This document shows positions 46,951 through 56,734 of a DNA stretch of 64,000 nt, piece after piece. The DNA is from Leisingera sp. M658 (lineage in GTDB: Bacteria > Pseudomonadota > Alphaproteobacteria > Rhodobacterales > Rhodobacteraceae). Below the pieces are notes generated by a model that saw only the letters and a list, made by a program, of their open reading frames with translations, was not told the origin of the DNA and ran no database searches. How positions within the stretch are numbered: position 1 is the stretch's first letter; the number at the start of each line of letters is the position of its first letter. The stretch covers positions 1,008,501 to 1,072,500 of the forward strand of contig NZ_CP083546.1 of the NCBI RefSeq assembly GCF_025144145.1, written 5' to 3'. The translations under genes were made by a program, and so were the position numbers.

Positions 46951-47897
46951 TCAGTTGCTGATCCAGCCGGACCAGCGGTCCTTGTTTGCGGCCATCCAAT
47001 CCGACACCACTGTATCGATATCAACGCCGTCCAGATCAGCCTTGCCGACCATGGCGCTCATCTCTTCGTTGGTAATCTGGTAGGACTGCACGATCTCATA
47101 GGCGCCCGGCCATTTTTCCGGCAGCCCTGCCCAAGCGGCTTTCCAGATCGGGCCGCGCGGCTTGCCGCAATCATAGGCCAGATCCGGGTTCACCCCCGCC
47201 GCAGGATCGGCGTAGCATTCCGCGGAATAGGGCGGGAACTCCACGAATTCACCGTCGTATTTGGCTGGCGCCCAGTGCGGCACATATACCCACAGGACAA
47301 TCGGGTCCTGGCGCTGATAGGCGGATTCCAGTTCGGCAAACAGTGCGGCGTCGGTGCCTGCGTGAACCACTTCAAATTCCAGCTCCAGCGCCTCGACGCG
47401 TTCCTCGTCAAAACCGCCCCAGGTGACCGGGCCGCCGACATAGCGCCCGTAGGGCGAGGTTTCCGCAGTTGCGAATTCCTCGGCGCAGTCCTTCAGCGCC
47501 TGCCAGTCGGGCAGGCCGGGGCAGCGGTCTTTCATATAGGGGGGTACCACCATTCCTCGATCGCCATCAGTCCGGTTTCGCCGGCATTGACAACTTTGCC
47601 CGAAGCGGTTGCGTCGTCCAGCGCCTCGCGCCCGGTGGTCTCCCAGATTTCCATCGCCAGATGCAGATCGCCGGTCTTCAGCCCGGCAAACTGCGCGATA
47701 TAGTCTGCCTGGACATATTCGATGTTATACCCTGCCTCCTGCAGGATGCTGCCCATGATCTTGGTGTTGATCAACTGGCCGGACCAGTCGTGCAAGGTCA
47801 GTTTAATGGGGTCGGAGGACTCGGCGGCCCAGGCGGATGAAGCGGAAACGGCGGCTGTCAGCGCCACGGCTCCCAAAGCGTTGAAGTTTCTCAGCAT
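46951..47897 (-). pseudogene. OpuAC-type betaine/choline binding protein, one frameshift
   Basis: The first part starts at the ATG at 47897 after AGGGAA, with a signal peptide (MLRNFNALGAVALTAAVSAS, cut after AWA) and KLTLHDWSGQLINTKIMGSI. At a six-C tract near 47543 the frame breaks; an extra C would join EEWWYPP to YMKDRCPGLPDWQALKDCAE and the rest up to SGWISN. The OpuAC domain (LWVYVPHWAPAKY) is otherwise complete. It binds quaternary amines in the periplasm for the transporter downstream. Confidence 0.78.
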
Positions 47898-47983
47898 AAG
47901 GAATTCCCTGATATGTGGCATTTTGTGCGATTCTTGGCGTCGGCTGTTATGATGGTGCGGCGATTGTGCCGATCAGTCAATAA

Positions 47984-48078
47984 AAAACCACAATAAGCCA
48001 CAATCACCTCGAGGAAAGTGCGTTTTGAGGCGAACAGGCGCGGTATCCGAGGCCTCATGTGTTGTTTTTTGTGGCTTT
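47984..48078. promoter_or_regulatory. Repeated CCACAAT sites, likely DeoR operators
   Basis: AACCACAAT and AAGCCACAAT stand in tandem at 47986-48004, and the inverted word TTTTGTGGCTTT lies at 48067-48078. All fall in the divergent region between the binding protein and the DeoR-family gene. Confidence 0.5.
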
Positions 48079-48106
48079 CTGGCGTAGCAACACAACAGGA
48101 GGCCCA

Positions 48107-48886
48107 ATGACCAAAAGCCGCAAAACCACCAATCAGCGCGAAGAGGAAATCCTGCGGGCGCTGCAGCAGGCAGGCGGGTCCTGCCGGGTCAGCTATCTGG
48201 CCGGCAGGCTGGGTGTGTCCAATGAAACCATCCGGCGCAATATCCGCACGCTGGAGGATGCCCAAGCGGTCCGCAAGGTGCACGGCGGGGTGCATCTGGT
48301 TGAAGATGTGAACGAGCTGCCGCTGCAAAACCGGATGGACACACACGCCTCAGAAAAGCAGCGTCTGGCCATCGAGGTTGCCAAGACCATCAGCGACGGG
48401 GATTCGGTCTTTTTGGATGTCGGCTCCACCACCGCTTATGTGGCGCAGGAGCTGCGGCAGCGGTCGAACCTCTTTGTGGTGACCAATTCCGTGCTGGTGG
48501 CACATGCGCTGGCATCGCGCAACAACAACCGGGTGTTTCTGGCGGGCGGCGAGCTGCGCCCGCATGACGGCGGTGCTTTCGGGGCCGAAGCGCTGGATCT
48601 GGTGCGGCGGCTGAACGTGCAGTTTGCCATCTTTTCGGCCGGGGCGATCAATGCCGAACTGGGCTTTATGCTGCATGATCTCGAAGAGGCAAACCTGGCC
48701 CGTGTCGCGGCGGCCAATGCGCAGGTCCGGATTGTTGTGGCCGATCATGACAAGTTCAACAAGCGCGCACCGGTGTCGGTCGGCAAGGATACAAAATTCG
48801 AGGTCTTCTATACGGACGCGCAGCCGCCGCAGGCCATCAAGGACATGCTCAAGGCGATGGATACCGATCTGATCGTGGTTGAATAA
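48107..48886 (+). CDS. DeoR/GlpR-family transcriptional regulator
   Basis: 259 residues from the ATG at 48107 after AGGAGG. The N-terminal helix-turn-helix is VSYLAGRLGVSNETIRRNIR and the C-terminal sugar-phosphate-isomerase-like sensor has DSVFLDVGSTTAYVAQELRQ and VVADHDKFNKRAPV. Divergent from the transporter cluster and likely its repressor; DeoR proteins usually sense phosphorylated compounds, which would fit the kinase in that cluster. Confidence 0.82.
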   Translation: MTKSRKTTNQREEEILRALQQAGGSCRVSYLAGRLGVSNETIRRNIRTLEDAQAVRKVHGGVHLVEDVNELPLQNRMDTHASEKQRLAIEVAKTISDGDSVFLDVGSTTAYVAQELRQRSNLFVVTNSVLVAHALASRNNNRVFLAGGELRPHDGGAFGAEALDLVRRLNVQFAIFSAGAINAELGFMLHDLEEANLARVAAANAQVRIVVADHDKFNKRAPVSVGKDTKFEVFYTDAQPPQAIKDMLKAMDTDLIVVE

Positions 48887-48984
48887 CCGGGCAGGGCCGT
48901 CATCCGGACAAGACGCAGCCCAGTTGCTCTGGCTGCGCCCGGTTTGCAGAATTCCCTCTGCATCAAAACTTTTTCTTGCCGCAA

Positions 48985-49175
48985 CGAAAGGGATGCGCTA
49001 CCCGCGCTTTACCGGTCCCGAAAGGGCTAAGAGGGAATCCGCGGTGCCTGCCGGCGCCAAACGGAACTGCCCCCGCAACTGTAGGCGGCGAGAGCTGTGC
49101 CATGACGTCACTGGACCAAACGGTCCGGGAAGACGGCACAGTCATTGACCCGCCAGTCAGGAGACCTGCCGGTGA
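48985..49175 (+). ncRNA. Cobalamin riboswitch
   Basis: The conserved blocks appear in order: GGCTAAGAGGGAATC, GGTGCC, AACGGAACTGCCCCCGCAAC with TGT, and the B12 box GCCAGTCAGGAGACCTGCC at 49152-49170. About 155 bases separate it from the first importer ATG, room for an expression platform. Adenosylcobalamin binding would switch off the importer. Exact ends are approximate. Confidence 0.9.
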
Positions 49176-49329
49176 AAACCGAAAGACACCGGGCGGGGTT
49201 GTCCGGGGAGGTTGCCGGTAAGATGCGCCGCCGTTTTCCGGTGCCGCAAGCGGGGGCCAGACCCTCAGCCTTACCGGTCAATGCCCTTTCACCCGTTCTC
49301 CGGTCATTGACACATGGAGATCGAATATC

Positions 49330-50340
49330 ATGTTTTTGCGTTCCGGCCTGATCGGCCTTTCCTTCATCGCTGCCGCACAGGCTGCGGCGGCCGGCGAAAC
49401 CTTTCCGCTGACCATAGAAAACTGCGGCCAGTCGGTCACCTTCGAGGCGCCGGCAGCGTCTTCGGTAACGGTTGGCCAGGCGGCGACCGAAGTGCTTTAT
49501 GCGCTGGGGCTGGGCGATAAGGTGCTGGGCACCTCGGTCTGGTTCAACGACGTGCTGCCCGAATACGCAGACATGAATGCCAAGATCGACCGTCTGGCCG
49601 ACAACGACCCAAGCTTTGAAAGCGTCGTGGCAAAACGCCCCGGTCTGGTGGCAGCGCAATACGAATGGCACGTCGGCCCCGAAGGCGTCGTAGCCAAGCG
49701 CGAGCAGTTTCATGACCTCGGCATTCCGACCTATGTGATGCCCGCCGATTGCGTCGGCAAGGACAACACCACCGGCGGTGACGGCACCCGCACGCAGATG
49801 TTCACCACCGGCAGCCTGTATCAGGGGATCGAAGAACTGGCGGCGATCTTTGGCGAGGCTGAAAAGGGCGCCGAACTGGTTGCCGATTACAAGGCGCGCG
49901 AGGCTGCGGCGGTTGCCAAGGCGCAGCAGGTCGCGCTGGAAGATGCCTCTGCCGTGTTCTGGTTCTCGTCGCCCGAGATGGAAAGCGACCCGTTTGTGGC
50001 CGGCCAGAAGGGCGCGCCAGGCTACATGATGCAGCAGCTGGGCCTGCGTAATGTCGTTGAGACCGACGAGGAATGGCCGACAGTCGGCTGGGAGACCATC
50101 GCCAAGGCCAATCCGACGGTGATTGTGATTGCCCGCATGGACCGCCGCCGCTTTGCCGCGGATGACTATGAAAAGAAGCTGGACTTCCTGCGCAATGATC
50201 CGGTGGCGAGCCAGATGGATGCAGTCAAGAACAACCGTATCGTTGTGATGGACGCCCAGGCGATGGATGCCACCATCCGTGCCATTCCGGCGCTGGAGGA
50301 TCTGGCTGCTGAACTCAGCGTGATCGGCACCAGCCAGTGA
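49330..50340 (+). CDS. Periplasmic binding protein, probable cobalamin/corrinoid importer (BtuF-like)
   Basis: 336 residues. A signal peptide (LIGLSFIAAAQAAAA) is followed by a type III binding-protein fold: SVTVGQAATEVLYALGLGDK, PEYADMNAKIDRLADNDPS and ANPTVIVIARMDRRRFAADD. The fold is shared with siderophore binding proteins, but the riboswitch upstream points to a corrinoid or cobalt-linked compound. It overlaps the permease start (GTGA). Confidence 0.82.
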   Translation: MFLRSGLIGLSFIAAAQAAAAGETFPLTIENCGQSVTFEAPAASSVTVGQAATEVLYALGLGDKVLGTSVWFNDVLPEYADMNAKIDRLADNDPSFESVVAKRPGLVAAQYEWHVGPEGVVAKREQFHDLGIPTYVMPADCVGKDNTTGGDGTRTQMFTTGSLYQGIEELAAIFGEAEKGAELVADYKAREAAAVAKAQQVALEDASAVFWFSSPEMESDPFVAGQKGAPGYMMQQLGLRNVVETDEEWPTVGWETIAKANPTVIVIARMDRRRFAADDYEKKLDFLRNDPVASQMDAVKNNRIVVMDAQAMDATIRAIPALEDLAAELSVIGTSQ

Positions 50341-51386
50341 GTGCAGCCGCTGCAATCACATGGCAGGGCGTCAAGGGCGCGTGCCTGGCCTTGCCGGTGC
50401 TGATTGCGGCGGTTCTGGCAGGCGCAATGATCGGGGAAACCGCGCTTGCGCCTGACCTTGTGCTGTCGGTTCTGGCCAATAAGCTGGCCGGGGCAGGGCT
50501 GCCGGTTGATCCGATAGATCAAGGCATTATCTGGAGTTACCGGCTGCCGCGTGCGCTTGTGGCGGGGGCCTGCGGGGCGGCGCTGGCGGTGGCGGGCGTG
50601 GTGCTGCAGGCCCTGCTGCGCAATGCGCTGGCAGACCCCTATATCCTGGGCATTTCCGCCGGCGCCTCGACCGGGGCGGTTGCGGTGACCATTGCAGGGC
50701 TTGGCGGCGGTGCGCTGTCGTTGTCCTTTGGGGCTTTTAACGGCGCGCTGCTGGCCTTTGGCTTTGTTGCCGTTCTGGCCCGGGCCGCCGGGGCCGGCGG
50801 CAGCCGCGCTGCGGCAGCGCAAATCGTGCTGGCCGGTATTGCAGGCTCGCAGCTGTTCAACGCGCTGACGGCCTTCATCATCGCCAAATCCGCCAACGCC
50901 GATCAGGCCCGCGGCATCATGTTCTGGCTGATGGGCAATATGGGCGGGGTGCGCTGGCCGGACGTGTGGCTGGCAGTGCCGCTGGCGCTGGCGGGCTGGG
51001 TCGTCTGCCGGTTCCATGCGCGGGCGCTGGATGCCTTTACCTTTGGCACCGATTCAGCAGCCTCGCTGGGCATTCCGGTGCGGCGGGTGCAAGTTATCCT
51101 GATCTTTGCCACCGCGCTGACCACAGCGGTGATGGTGTCGATTGTCGGCTCGATCGGCTTTGTCGGCCTGGTGATCCCGCATGCGGCGCGGTTCCTGGTT
51201 GGTCCCGGGCATCGCAGGCTGATGCCGGCCGCGGCGCTGACCGGGGCGGTGTTCCTGATTGGCGCAGACATCGTGTCCCGGATCATAATCCCTGGCCAGG
51301 TGCTGCCCATCGGCGTTGTTACAGCCCTGATCGGCGCGCCGTCCTTTGCGGTGATCCTGGTGCGCGGAAGAAGGGCTGCGCGATGA
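50337..51386 (+). CDS. FecCD/BtuC-type permease
   Basis: 349 residues from a GTG that overlaps the previous stop. About ten membrane segments. Family blocks are YRLPRALVAGACGAALAVAG, LADPYILGISAGASTGAVAV, GIMFWLMGNMGGVRW and SIGFVGLVIPHAARFLVGPG. ATGA overlap with the ATPase gene. Confidence 0.88.
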   Translation: MSAAAAITWQGVKGACLALPVLIAAVLAGAMIGETALAPDLVLSVLANKLAGAGLPVDPIDQGIIWSYRLPRALVAGACGAALAVAGVVLQALLRNALADPYILGISAGASTGAVAVTIAGLGGGALSLSFGAFNGALLAFGFVAVLARAAGAGGSRAAAAQIVLAGIAGSQLFNALTAFIIAKSANADQARGIMFWLMGNMGGVRWPDVWLAVPLALAGWVVCRFHARALDAFTFGTDSAASLGIPVRRVQVILIFATALTTAVMVSIVGSIGFVGLVIPHAARFLVGPGHRRLMPAAALTGAVFLIGADIVSRIIIPGQVLPIGVVTALIGAPSFAVILVRGRRAAR

Positions 51387-52144
51387 AGATCGAAGCCCGC
51401 AGCCTGTCTTACTCCATCCGCGGCAAGCTGCTGTTGTCTGATGTCTCATTGACGGTGCAGCCGGGTGAGACCCTGGCGCTGGTCGGTCCGAACGGGTCCG
51501 GGAAATCCACGCTGATGCGGCTGCTGGCGGGGTTGGCACGCCCATCGCATGGCGAGGTTCTGCTGGCGGAAAAACCCTTGGCGCAGCTGACGCGCAGAGA
51601 GGTCGCCCAGCGGACCGCGATTGTCGAACAGCAGGCCGATACTGCCGAGCGCATCACCGCACGGTCGGTGGTGGAACTGGGGCGGACGCCCTGGCTGTCA
51701 GCGTTGAGACCTTGGAGCGGCGAAGACAGCCTGCATGTTGAAAACGCGCTGAAGACAGTGGAAATGGAGGGTTTTTCCAGCCGCGAATGGGCCACATTGT
51801 CCGGCGGCGAGCGGCAGCGGCTGCACATCGCCCGCGCCCTTGCGCAGCGGCCCGGGCTGCTGCTGCTGGACGAGCCGACAAACCACTTGGATATTCATCA
51901 CCAGCTGTCGATCCTGAACTGCATCCGGAACCTGAAGGTGACCACCGTCGTGGCACTGCACGATCTGAATCAGGCGCTGATGTGCGACCGGGTGGCGGTG
52001 CTGTCGGGCGGACGCCTGGTGGCGCTGGGCACCCCGCAGAGAGCATTGAACCCGGAAACGGTATCGGAAATTTTCGGGATCAAGGCCCGCTGGATCCGTG
52101 ACGCGGACGGGGCAGAACCGTTTTTGTCCTTTCATCTGGCGTGA
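51383..52144 (+). CDS. FepC/BtuD-type ABC ATPase
   Basis: 253 residues from the ATG at 51383; the frame is open upstream to 50966 but only as an overlap of the permease. It has Walker A LVGPNGSGKST, signature LSGGERQRLHIARAL, Walker B LLLLDEPTNHLD and switch VALHDLNQAL. Third gene of the riboswitch-controlled importer. Confidence 0.88.
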   Translation: MKIEARSLSYSIRGKLLLSDVSLTVQPGETLALVGPNGSGKSTLMRLLAGLARPSHGEVLLAEKPLAQLTRREVAQRTAIVEQQADTAERITARSVVELGRTPWLSALRPWSGEDSLHVENALKTVEMEGFSSREWATLSGGERQRLHIARALAQRPGLLLLDEPTNHLDIHHQLSILNCIRNLKVTTVVALHDLNQALMCDRVAVLSGGRLVALGTPQRALNPETVSEIFGIKARWIRDADGAEPFLSFHLA

Positions 52145-52282
52145 GCGGCTGCGATGCCGTACTCCCGCCCGTTGCCGGATCTCCTGACGGAGACCCCGCG
52201 CCCGTTGGGCCCGGCGCCGCGCTGCCGCGCGGCAGAAACGCTGACCTTTTTATAACCTTGCGGGCGAGGGGTGTTGGGGAGT

Positions 52283-53779
52283 TCAGCTGTTGGTGATTTC
52301 CCCAAGGATTTTGTTGCGCTGGATCTTTCCTGACGGCCCTTTGGGCAGGTCCGGCAGGATGTGGATCTCGTCCGGCGACTTGAACCGGCCCAGTACGGAC
52401 TGGCAGATTTCGATCAGCTCCAGCGGTGTCAGGCTGGAACCGTCGCGGATTTTGACCGCGGCCTCGACCGTTTCACCGTAGCTTTTGCAGGGGCGGGCAA
52501 AAGCGGCGGCCTCGATCACGTCGGGGTGCGAATAAAGCGCCTCGTCAATCTCGCGCGGTGCGATGTTTTCGCCGCCTTTGATGATCAGCTCTTTCAAGCG
52601 TCCAGTCACGAAGACATAGCCGTCTCCGTCAATGCGCCCCAGATCACCGGTCCGCAGCCAGCCGTCCGCGGTGAAGGTGCCCGCAGTGGCCTCCGGGTTG
52701 TTCAGGTATTCCAGCATCACGTTGGGACCGCGCACGGCCAGTTCGCCCTCGGTGCCATCGGTAACCGGCTGCTGGTTTGCATCCAGGATGGCGATGCCGT
52801 TGCCATAGCCGACACCGGGGGAGCCGATCTTGCGGGTGCCGGGAGGCAGGGGATTGGACAGGATCTGCGCGGCGGTTTCCGTCAGGCCCATGGTCTCGAT
52901 GATGGGGATGCCGAACCGGTCCTCAAACGCGCGCTGCACGTCCGGAGCCAGCGCTGAGGACGCGGAGCGGCCAAAGCGCAGGCGTGTCCTGGTGCTGTCG
53001 ACGGGATCAAGCTCTGAGTGCAGCAGATGCGATATGATGGTCGGCACCACCGAAAACCACGTGGCCTTGGACCAGCCCGCATGCGCCCAGAAGCGGCTGG
53101 CCGAGAAACGCTCGCACATGGCCAGCGAGCCGCCGGAAATCAGCGTGCCCATCACCGTCACGCACAAGCCGTTGATGTGGTAGACTGGCAGCACGCACAG
53201 ACCGCGGTCCTGCGGTGTCAGCTCATGCGCGATGGCCGTGGTCCAGCCGCCGGCCAGCAGGCTGGCGTGGCTGTGCACCACCCCCTTGGGCTGCCCGGTG
53301 GTGCCGGAGGTATACATCAGCAAAGCGTGGTCACCGGCAGAGAGCGGGTGCAGCTCTGCCGGTGACCCGCCAGTTACTGCCTGCCTGTCTAATGGGGAGA
53401 GGATGGACAGGTCGGCAGTCTGCGCGAACAGGTCTGTCTGGCTGTCATGCACAAAGGCAAAGCGGGCGCCGCTGTGCTGCAGGGCGTAGGCGACGGCGCT
53501 GTTGCCCGCGACCAGGTTGATCATGGTGGCGCGGAAGCCGCCGTAGAGCACCCCGAACAGGCATTCGAGGGCCTCGCGCCCGTTTGGATGCAGGATGGCG
53601 ATGCTCTCGCCCTTGGCGATGCCCATCGCGGTCAGCGAACGGGCGATGGCCTCAGCCGTGCTGTGCAGTTCTTGCCAGCTGAGATCCGGCGCGCCATCGG
53701 GGAAGACAAAACCGGTGCCGCCGTCCTTGGCGCGTTTGTCCAGCCAGTCGCGGATGGTTCCTTTGGGCGGTTCCATCAT
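52283..53779 (-). CDS. sauT: Acyl-CoA synthetase, probable sulfoacetate-CoA ligase (SauT-like)
   Basis: 498 residues of the AMP-forming ANL family: ALLMYTSGTTGQPKGVVHSH (P-loop), IIETMGLTETAAQILSNPLP, WLRTGDLGRIDGDGYVFV, the hinge GRLKELIIKGGENIAPREID and the catalytic lysine near GPSGKIQRNKI. The ATG at 53779 overlaps the dehydrogenase stop; the frame to 53923 is an antisense-free overlap with no ribosome site. Adjacent to a SauS-like sulfoacetaldehyde dehydrogenase, so activation of sulfoacetate is the likely reaction; that depends on context. Confidence 0.72.
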   Translation of the reverse strand: MMEPPKGTIRDWLDKRAKDGGTGFVFPDGAPDLSWQELHSTAEAIARSLTAMGIAKGESIAILHPNGREALECLFGVLYGGFRATMINLVAGNSAVAYALQHSGARFAFVHDSQTDLFAQTADLSILSPLDRQAVTGGSPAELHPLSAGDHALLMYTSGTTGQPKGVVHSHASLLAGGWTTAIAHELTPQDRGLCVLPVYHINGLCVTVMGTLISGGSLAMCERFSASRFWAHAGWSKATWFSVVPTIISHLLHSELDPVDSTRTRLRFGRSASSALAPDVQRAFEDRFGIPIIETMGLTETAAQILSNPLPPGTRKIGSPGVGYGNGIAILDANQQPVTDGTEGELAVRGPNVMLEYLNNPEATAGTFTADGWLRTGDLGRIDGDGYVFVTGRLKELIIKGGENIAPREIDEALYSHPDVIEAAAFARPCKSYGETVEAAVKIRDGSSLTPLELIEICQSVLGRFKSPDEIHILPDLPKGPSGKIQRNKILGEITNS

Positions 53780-55197
53780 TGGCCCGCCTCCGCCCAATAG
53801 CTGGCAAAGATGTCGTCCAATGCCGGTTCGCGAGGTGCGATTTCGCGCACGATCTTGGTGGTTTGCACGAAATGCAGCCAATGGAGGTTGGTGTCGATCG
53901 AATTGCCGCCCCAGCTGCCGCATCCCATCGACAGCGAAAACGGCATGCCATTGGTGAAGGCACCGCCGGTGGCAAAGGTGTGCGCCTGATTGACGATCAC
54001 CCGGCAGGCGGGCATCTCGCGGCCCAACTCAATGGCGCGGGTGTCCTGGCTTGTGTGGATGCCGATGGAATGGCCGCCGCCCTGGTGGTCCAGAATCCGG
54101 GCGGCGATGGCTTTGGCATCCGCGAAATCGGCGGCGCGGTAGACCGCCAGAATGCGGCTCAGCTTTTCGCCGGACAGCGGGTGATCCGGGCCGATGCCTT
54201 TGGTTTCCACCGCCAGGAATTTGGTGCCTTCCGGGACCTGGCCGGCCATGTCCAGTGCCGCCAGCATCTTGTCCGCGTCCTGTGCAATGACTTCGCGGTT
54301 CAGGTGGCCGTCGGGCCAAAGTTTGGCGATGATGCCGTCTGAGTCAGTCTCGGAGATCAGCGCGCCGCCTTCCTGGGCCAATGCGGTGATAAACCGGTCA
54401 TAAATGGCGTCCACCACCACAACCGAATTCTCCGACGAGCAGGAGGTGGCGTTATCGAACGTCTTGGAGGCGGTGATCTTTGCTGCCGCGCTAGCCAGAT
54501 CGGCGGTCTCGTCCACGATCACCGACACATTGCCGGCCCCCACGGCCACGGCAGGGGTGCCGCAGGACTGTGCGCGGTGGACGTTGTTCTGGCTGCCGGT
54601 GCAGATCACCCGGTCCGCGGTCTCCATCAGCGCCTGGGTCTTGGCCTTGGAGCCGGGTGCAGGGATCATCTGCACCAGATCCGGGTCCAGCCCGAGCTTG
54701 GCGAATTCGGCGTGGATATAGGAGAGCAGCAATTCGCAGGAAGCGACACCCTTGGGCGAGGGCGCCACAACAATGGCATTGCCGCCCTTCAGCGCGTTGA
54801 TGATGTTGTTGGCGGGTGTGGCCGCTGGGTTGGTCGAGGGAACCACGGCGCCGATCACCCCGATGGGGCGCATGATCTCGGTGATGCCGGTCGCGGGATC
54901 ATCGCTGACGATGCCCTGGGTCTGAACGCCTGCAATGTCGCGCAGCAGTCCCAGCGTCTTGCGGTGGTTCTTGGTGATCTTGTCAGGCACGTTGCCCAGG
55001 CCGGTGGATTCAACGGCAAGCTTGGCCAGGGACCGGTTGCGGGCGGGTTCCATGATGGCCCAGCCTGCCGCCAAGGCTGCCTTGTCATACAGCGCCTGGC
55101 TGCCGCGGGCCTCGAATGCCTTTTGTGCGGTGCGTGCGCGCGCCACGATCTGTTCCACCTCGGCGATGCCAGAGGCGAGTGCGTCCTGAGCGGTCAT
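53776..55197 (-). CDS. sauS: Acylating sulfoacetaldehyde dehydrogenase
   Basis: 473 residues, acylating aldehyde dehydrogenase family: GVIGAVVPSTNPAATPANNI, DRVICTGSQNNVHRAQSCGT, catalytic cysteine in FDNATSCSSENSVVVV, and HTFATGGAFTNGMPFSLSMG with CGSWGGNSIDTN near the C-terminus. This is the SauS subgroup, which reduces sulfoacetyl-CoA to sulfoacetaldehyde. The sulfoacetaldehyde acetyltransferase gene (xsc) that would follow is not in the window. Confidence 0.8.
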   Translation of the reverse strand: MTAQDALASGIAEVEQIVARARTAQKAFEARGSQALYDKAALAAGWAIMEPARNRSLAKLAVESTGLGNVPDKITKNHRKTLGLLRDIAGVQTQGIVSDDPATGITEIMRPIGVIGAVVPSTNPAATPANNIINALKGGNAIVVAPSPKGVASCELLLSYIHAEFAKLGLDPDLVQMIPAPGSKAKTQALMETADRVICTGSQNNVHRAQSCGTPAVAVGAGNVSVIVDETADLASAAAKITASKTFDNATSCSSENSVVVVDAIYDRFITALAQEGGALISETDSDGIIAKLWPDGHLNREVIAQDADKMLAALDMAGQVPEGTKFLAVETKGIGPDHPLSGEKLSRILAVYRAADFADAKAIAARILDHQGGGHSIGIHTSQDTRAIELGREMPACRVIVNQAHTFATGGAFTNGMPFSLSMGCGSWGGNSIDTNLHWLHFVQTTKIVREIAPREPALDDIFASYWAEAGQ

Positions 55198-55265
55198 GTC
55201 TTTCCTCGATTGATTGTCCGGGGCAGGGGCGCTGCCCCGGAGGGTTTCGGCCAGGGGGCGCGGGA

Positions 55266-56225
55266 TCAGAGCCCGGCCAGAAGTTCCTTAAGCGTCTGTT
55301 CGCGGGCGACCCACATCGCCTTGACCTCGTCACGGGTCATGATGTGCATGGGCGAGCCGCCGGCCTGCATCTTTTTGGCCACGCGGGGGTTAGCGAACAT
55401 CTCGGGCACGGTGGCGGCGAGTTCGTCGATCACCTCTTGCGGGGTGCCTTTAGGCACCATCACACCGCGGAAATTGACCGAGGAATTGTCGACGTCCAGT
55501 CCCTGCTCCTGCATGGTGGGCACGTCAGGCAGAAACTCCGAGCGCTGCAGGTCCGCCACGCCAAGGATCCTGACGTTGCCTGCTTCCTGCGCGCGGAAGG
55601 CGTCAGACAGGTTGTTTACCCCGCCCATGACTTCACCGGCGATAACGGCCTTCATCGCCGCGGCACCGCCGCCCTTGGTCGGGATATAGGCCATCTTTAC
55701 GCCAGCGGCCTTTTCAATTTGCAGCGCGGCAATATGGTGGCCCACAAACAGGCCCGCGCCGGAGAAGGTCAGCTTGCCCGGGTTTTCCGTGGCATGGGCA
55801 ACCACATCCGCCATCGAGGTGAAGGGGCTGTCCGCGGCGACAACAAACACCGCCGGGTCGGCGCCCCAGTTGGCGATAGGTTCAAAGCTGTCGGAGGAAT
55901 ACTGCACGCCGCCCTTGATCGACTGGGCGATGAAGTGGGGCACGTTGTAGGCCGCCAGCGTGTAGCCATCCGGGTCCGCTTGCGTCGCAAACCAGTTCCA
56001 GCCGACACGGCCGCCGGCACCCGGCTTGTTGATGATGGCGATGGGCATGCCCAGCGCATCTTCGTTACCCGCGGTCATGGTGACGATGCGGGCCTGGAAG
56101 TCAGTGGCACCGCCTGCGCCGTAAGAGACCATCATCATGATCGGGCGTTCGGGGTAATCCTCGGCCAAGGCGGCTCCGCCCAGGCCCATCAGCGCCATGG
56201 CAGCGCCTGTAATCAGTTTCTTCAT
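55266..56225 (-). CDS. TctC-family periplasmic binding protein
   Basis: 319 residues with a signal peptide (KKLITGAAMALMGLGGAA, cut after ALA) and the Bug/TctC pattern: PERPIMMMVSYGAGGATDFQ, NKPGAGGRVGWNWFA, LTFSGAGLFVGHHIAALQI. It binds the substrate for the TTT transporter encoded upstream. In this setting sulfoacetate is the likely ligand. Confidence 0.85.
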   Translation of the reverse strand: MKKLITGAAMALMGLGGAALAEDYPERPIMMMVSYGAGGATDFQARIVTMTAGNEDALGMPIAIINKPGAGGRVGWNWFATQADPDGYTLAAYNVPHFIAQSIKGGVQYSSDSFEPIANWGADPAVFVVAADSPFTSMADVVAHATENPGKLTFSGAGLFVGHHIAALQIEKAAGVKMAYIPTKGGGAAAMKAVIAGEVMGGVNNLSDAFRAQEAGNVRILGVADLQRSEFLPDVPTMQEQGLDVDNSSVNFRGVMVPKGTPQEVIDELAATVPEMFANPRVAKKMQAGGSPMHIMTRDEVKAMWVAREQTLKELLAGL

Positions 56226-56278
56226 TTTCTTCTCCTCCCTAATGATTTCGCTTATGTTTCCGGGCCGCGTTCAAACGG

Positions 56279-56734
56279 TCAGAACAGAATTTCACGTGGC
56301 GTGTAAACGCTCAGCAGCAGCGCAAAGAGCCCGTACATCACGGCAACAAAACAGGCGGTGATCAGGGCGCGTTTGCCCCAGGTTCTGGCTTCGGAATGGG
56401 GCGCCGGATCGTAAATCGACAGCAGAATGAAAAAGGCGATGGCGGTGGCGGTATAGAACCCCAGTGTCTTGGCGGCCCAGAAGACATAGATCAGCATCAC
56501 CACCAGCCCCGGCACCATTTGTATGAACATGCTGCGGGACACGCCCGAGCCGACTTTGCTGAGGCCCAGGACAGCCTTGCCAAAGGTCCAGCCGGCCAGC
56601 ACCACAAACACCGAGGCAATCAGGCGCGGGAATAGGAAGGCCTCGGCAGGGGCCTGAGTGTAGCTGATCCAGGCGACCCAGATACTGACCGCAAGGACCA
56701 GGCCGGAGCCGAAAATATGCTGAGACCGGTTCAT
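56279..56734 (-). CDS. TctB-family small membrane subunit
   Basis: 151 residues with four membrane segments (FGSGLVLAVSIWVAWISYTQ, LIASVFVVLAGWTFGKAVLG, and two near the C-terminus). The small permease subunit of tripartite tricarboxylate transporters; its ATG overlaps the TctA stop. Confidence 0.82.
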   Translation of the reverse strand: MNRSQHIFGSGLVLAVSIWVAWISYTQAPAEAFLFPRLIASVFVVLAGWTFGKAVLGLSKVGSGVSRSMFIQMVPGLVVMLIYVFWAAKTLGFYTATAIAFFILLSIYDPAPHSEARTWGKRALITACFVAVMYGLFALLLSVYTPREILF

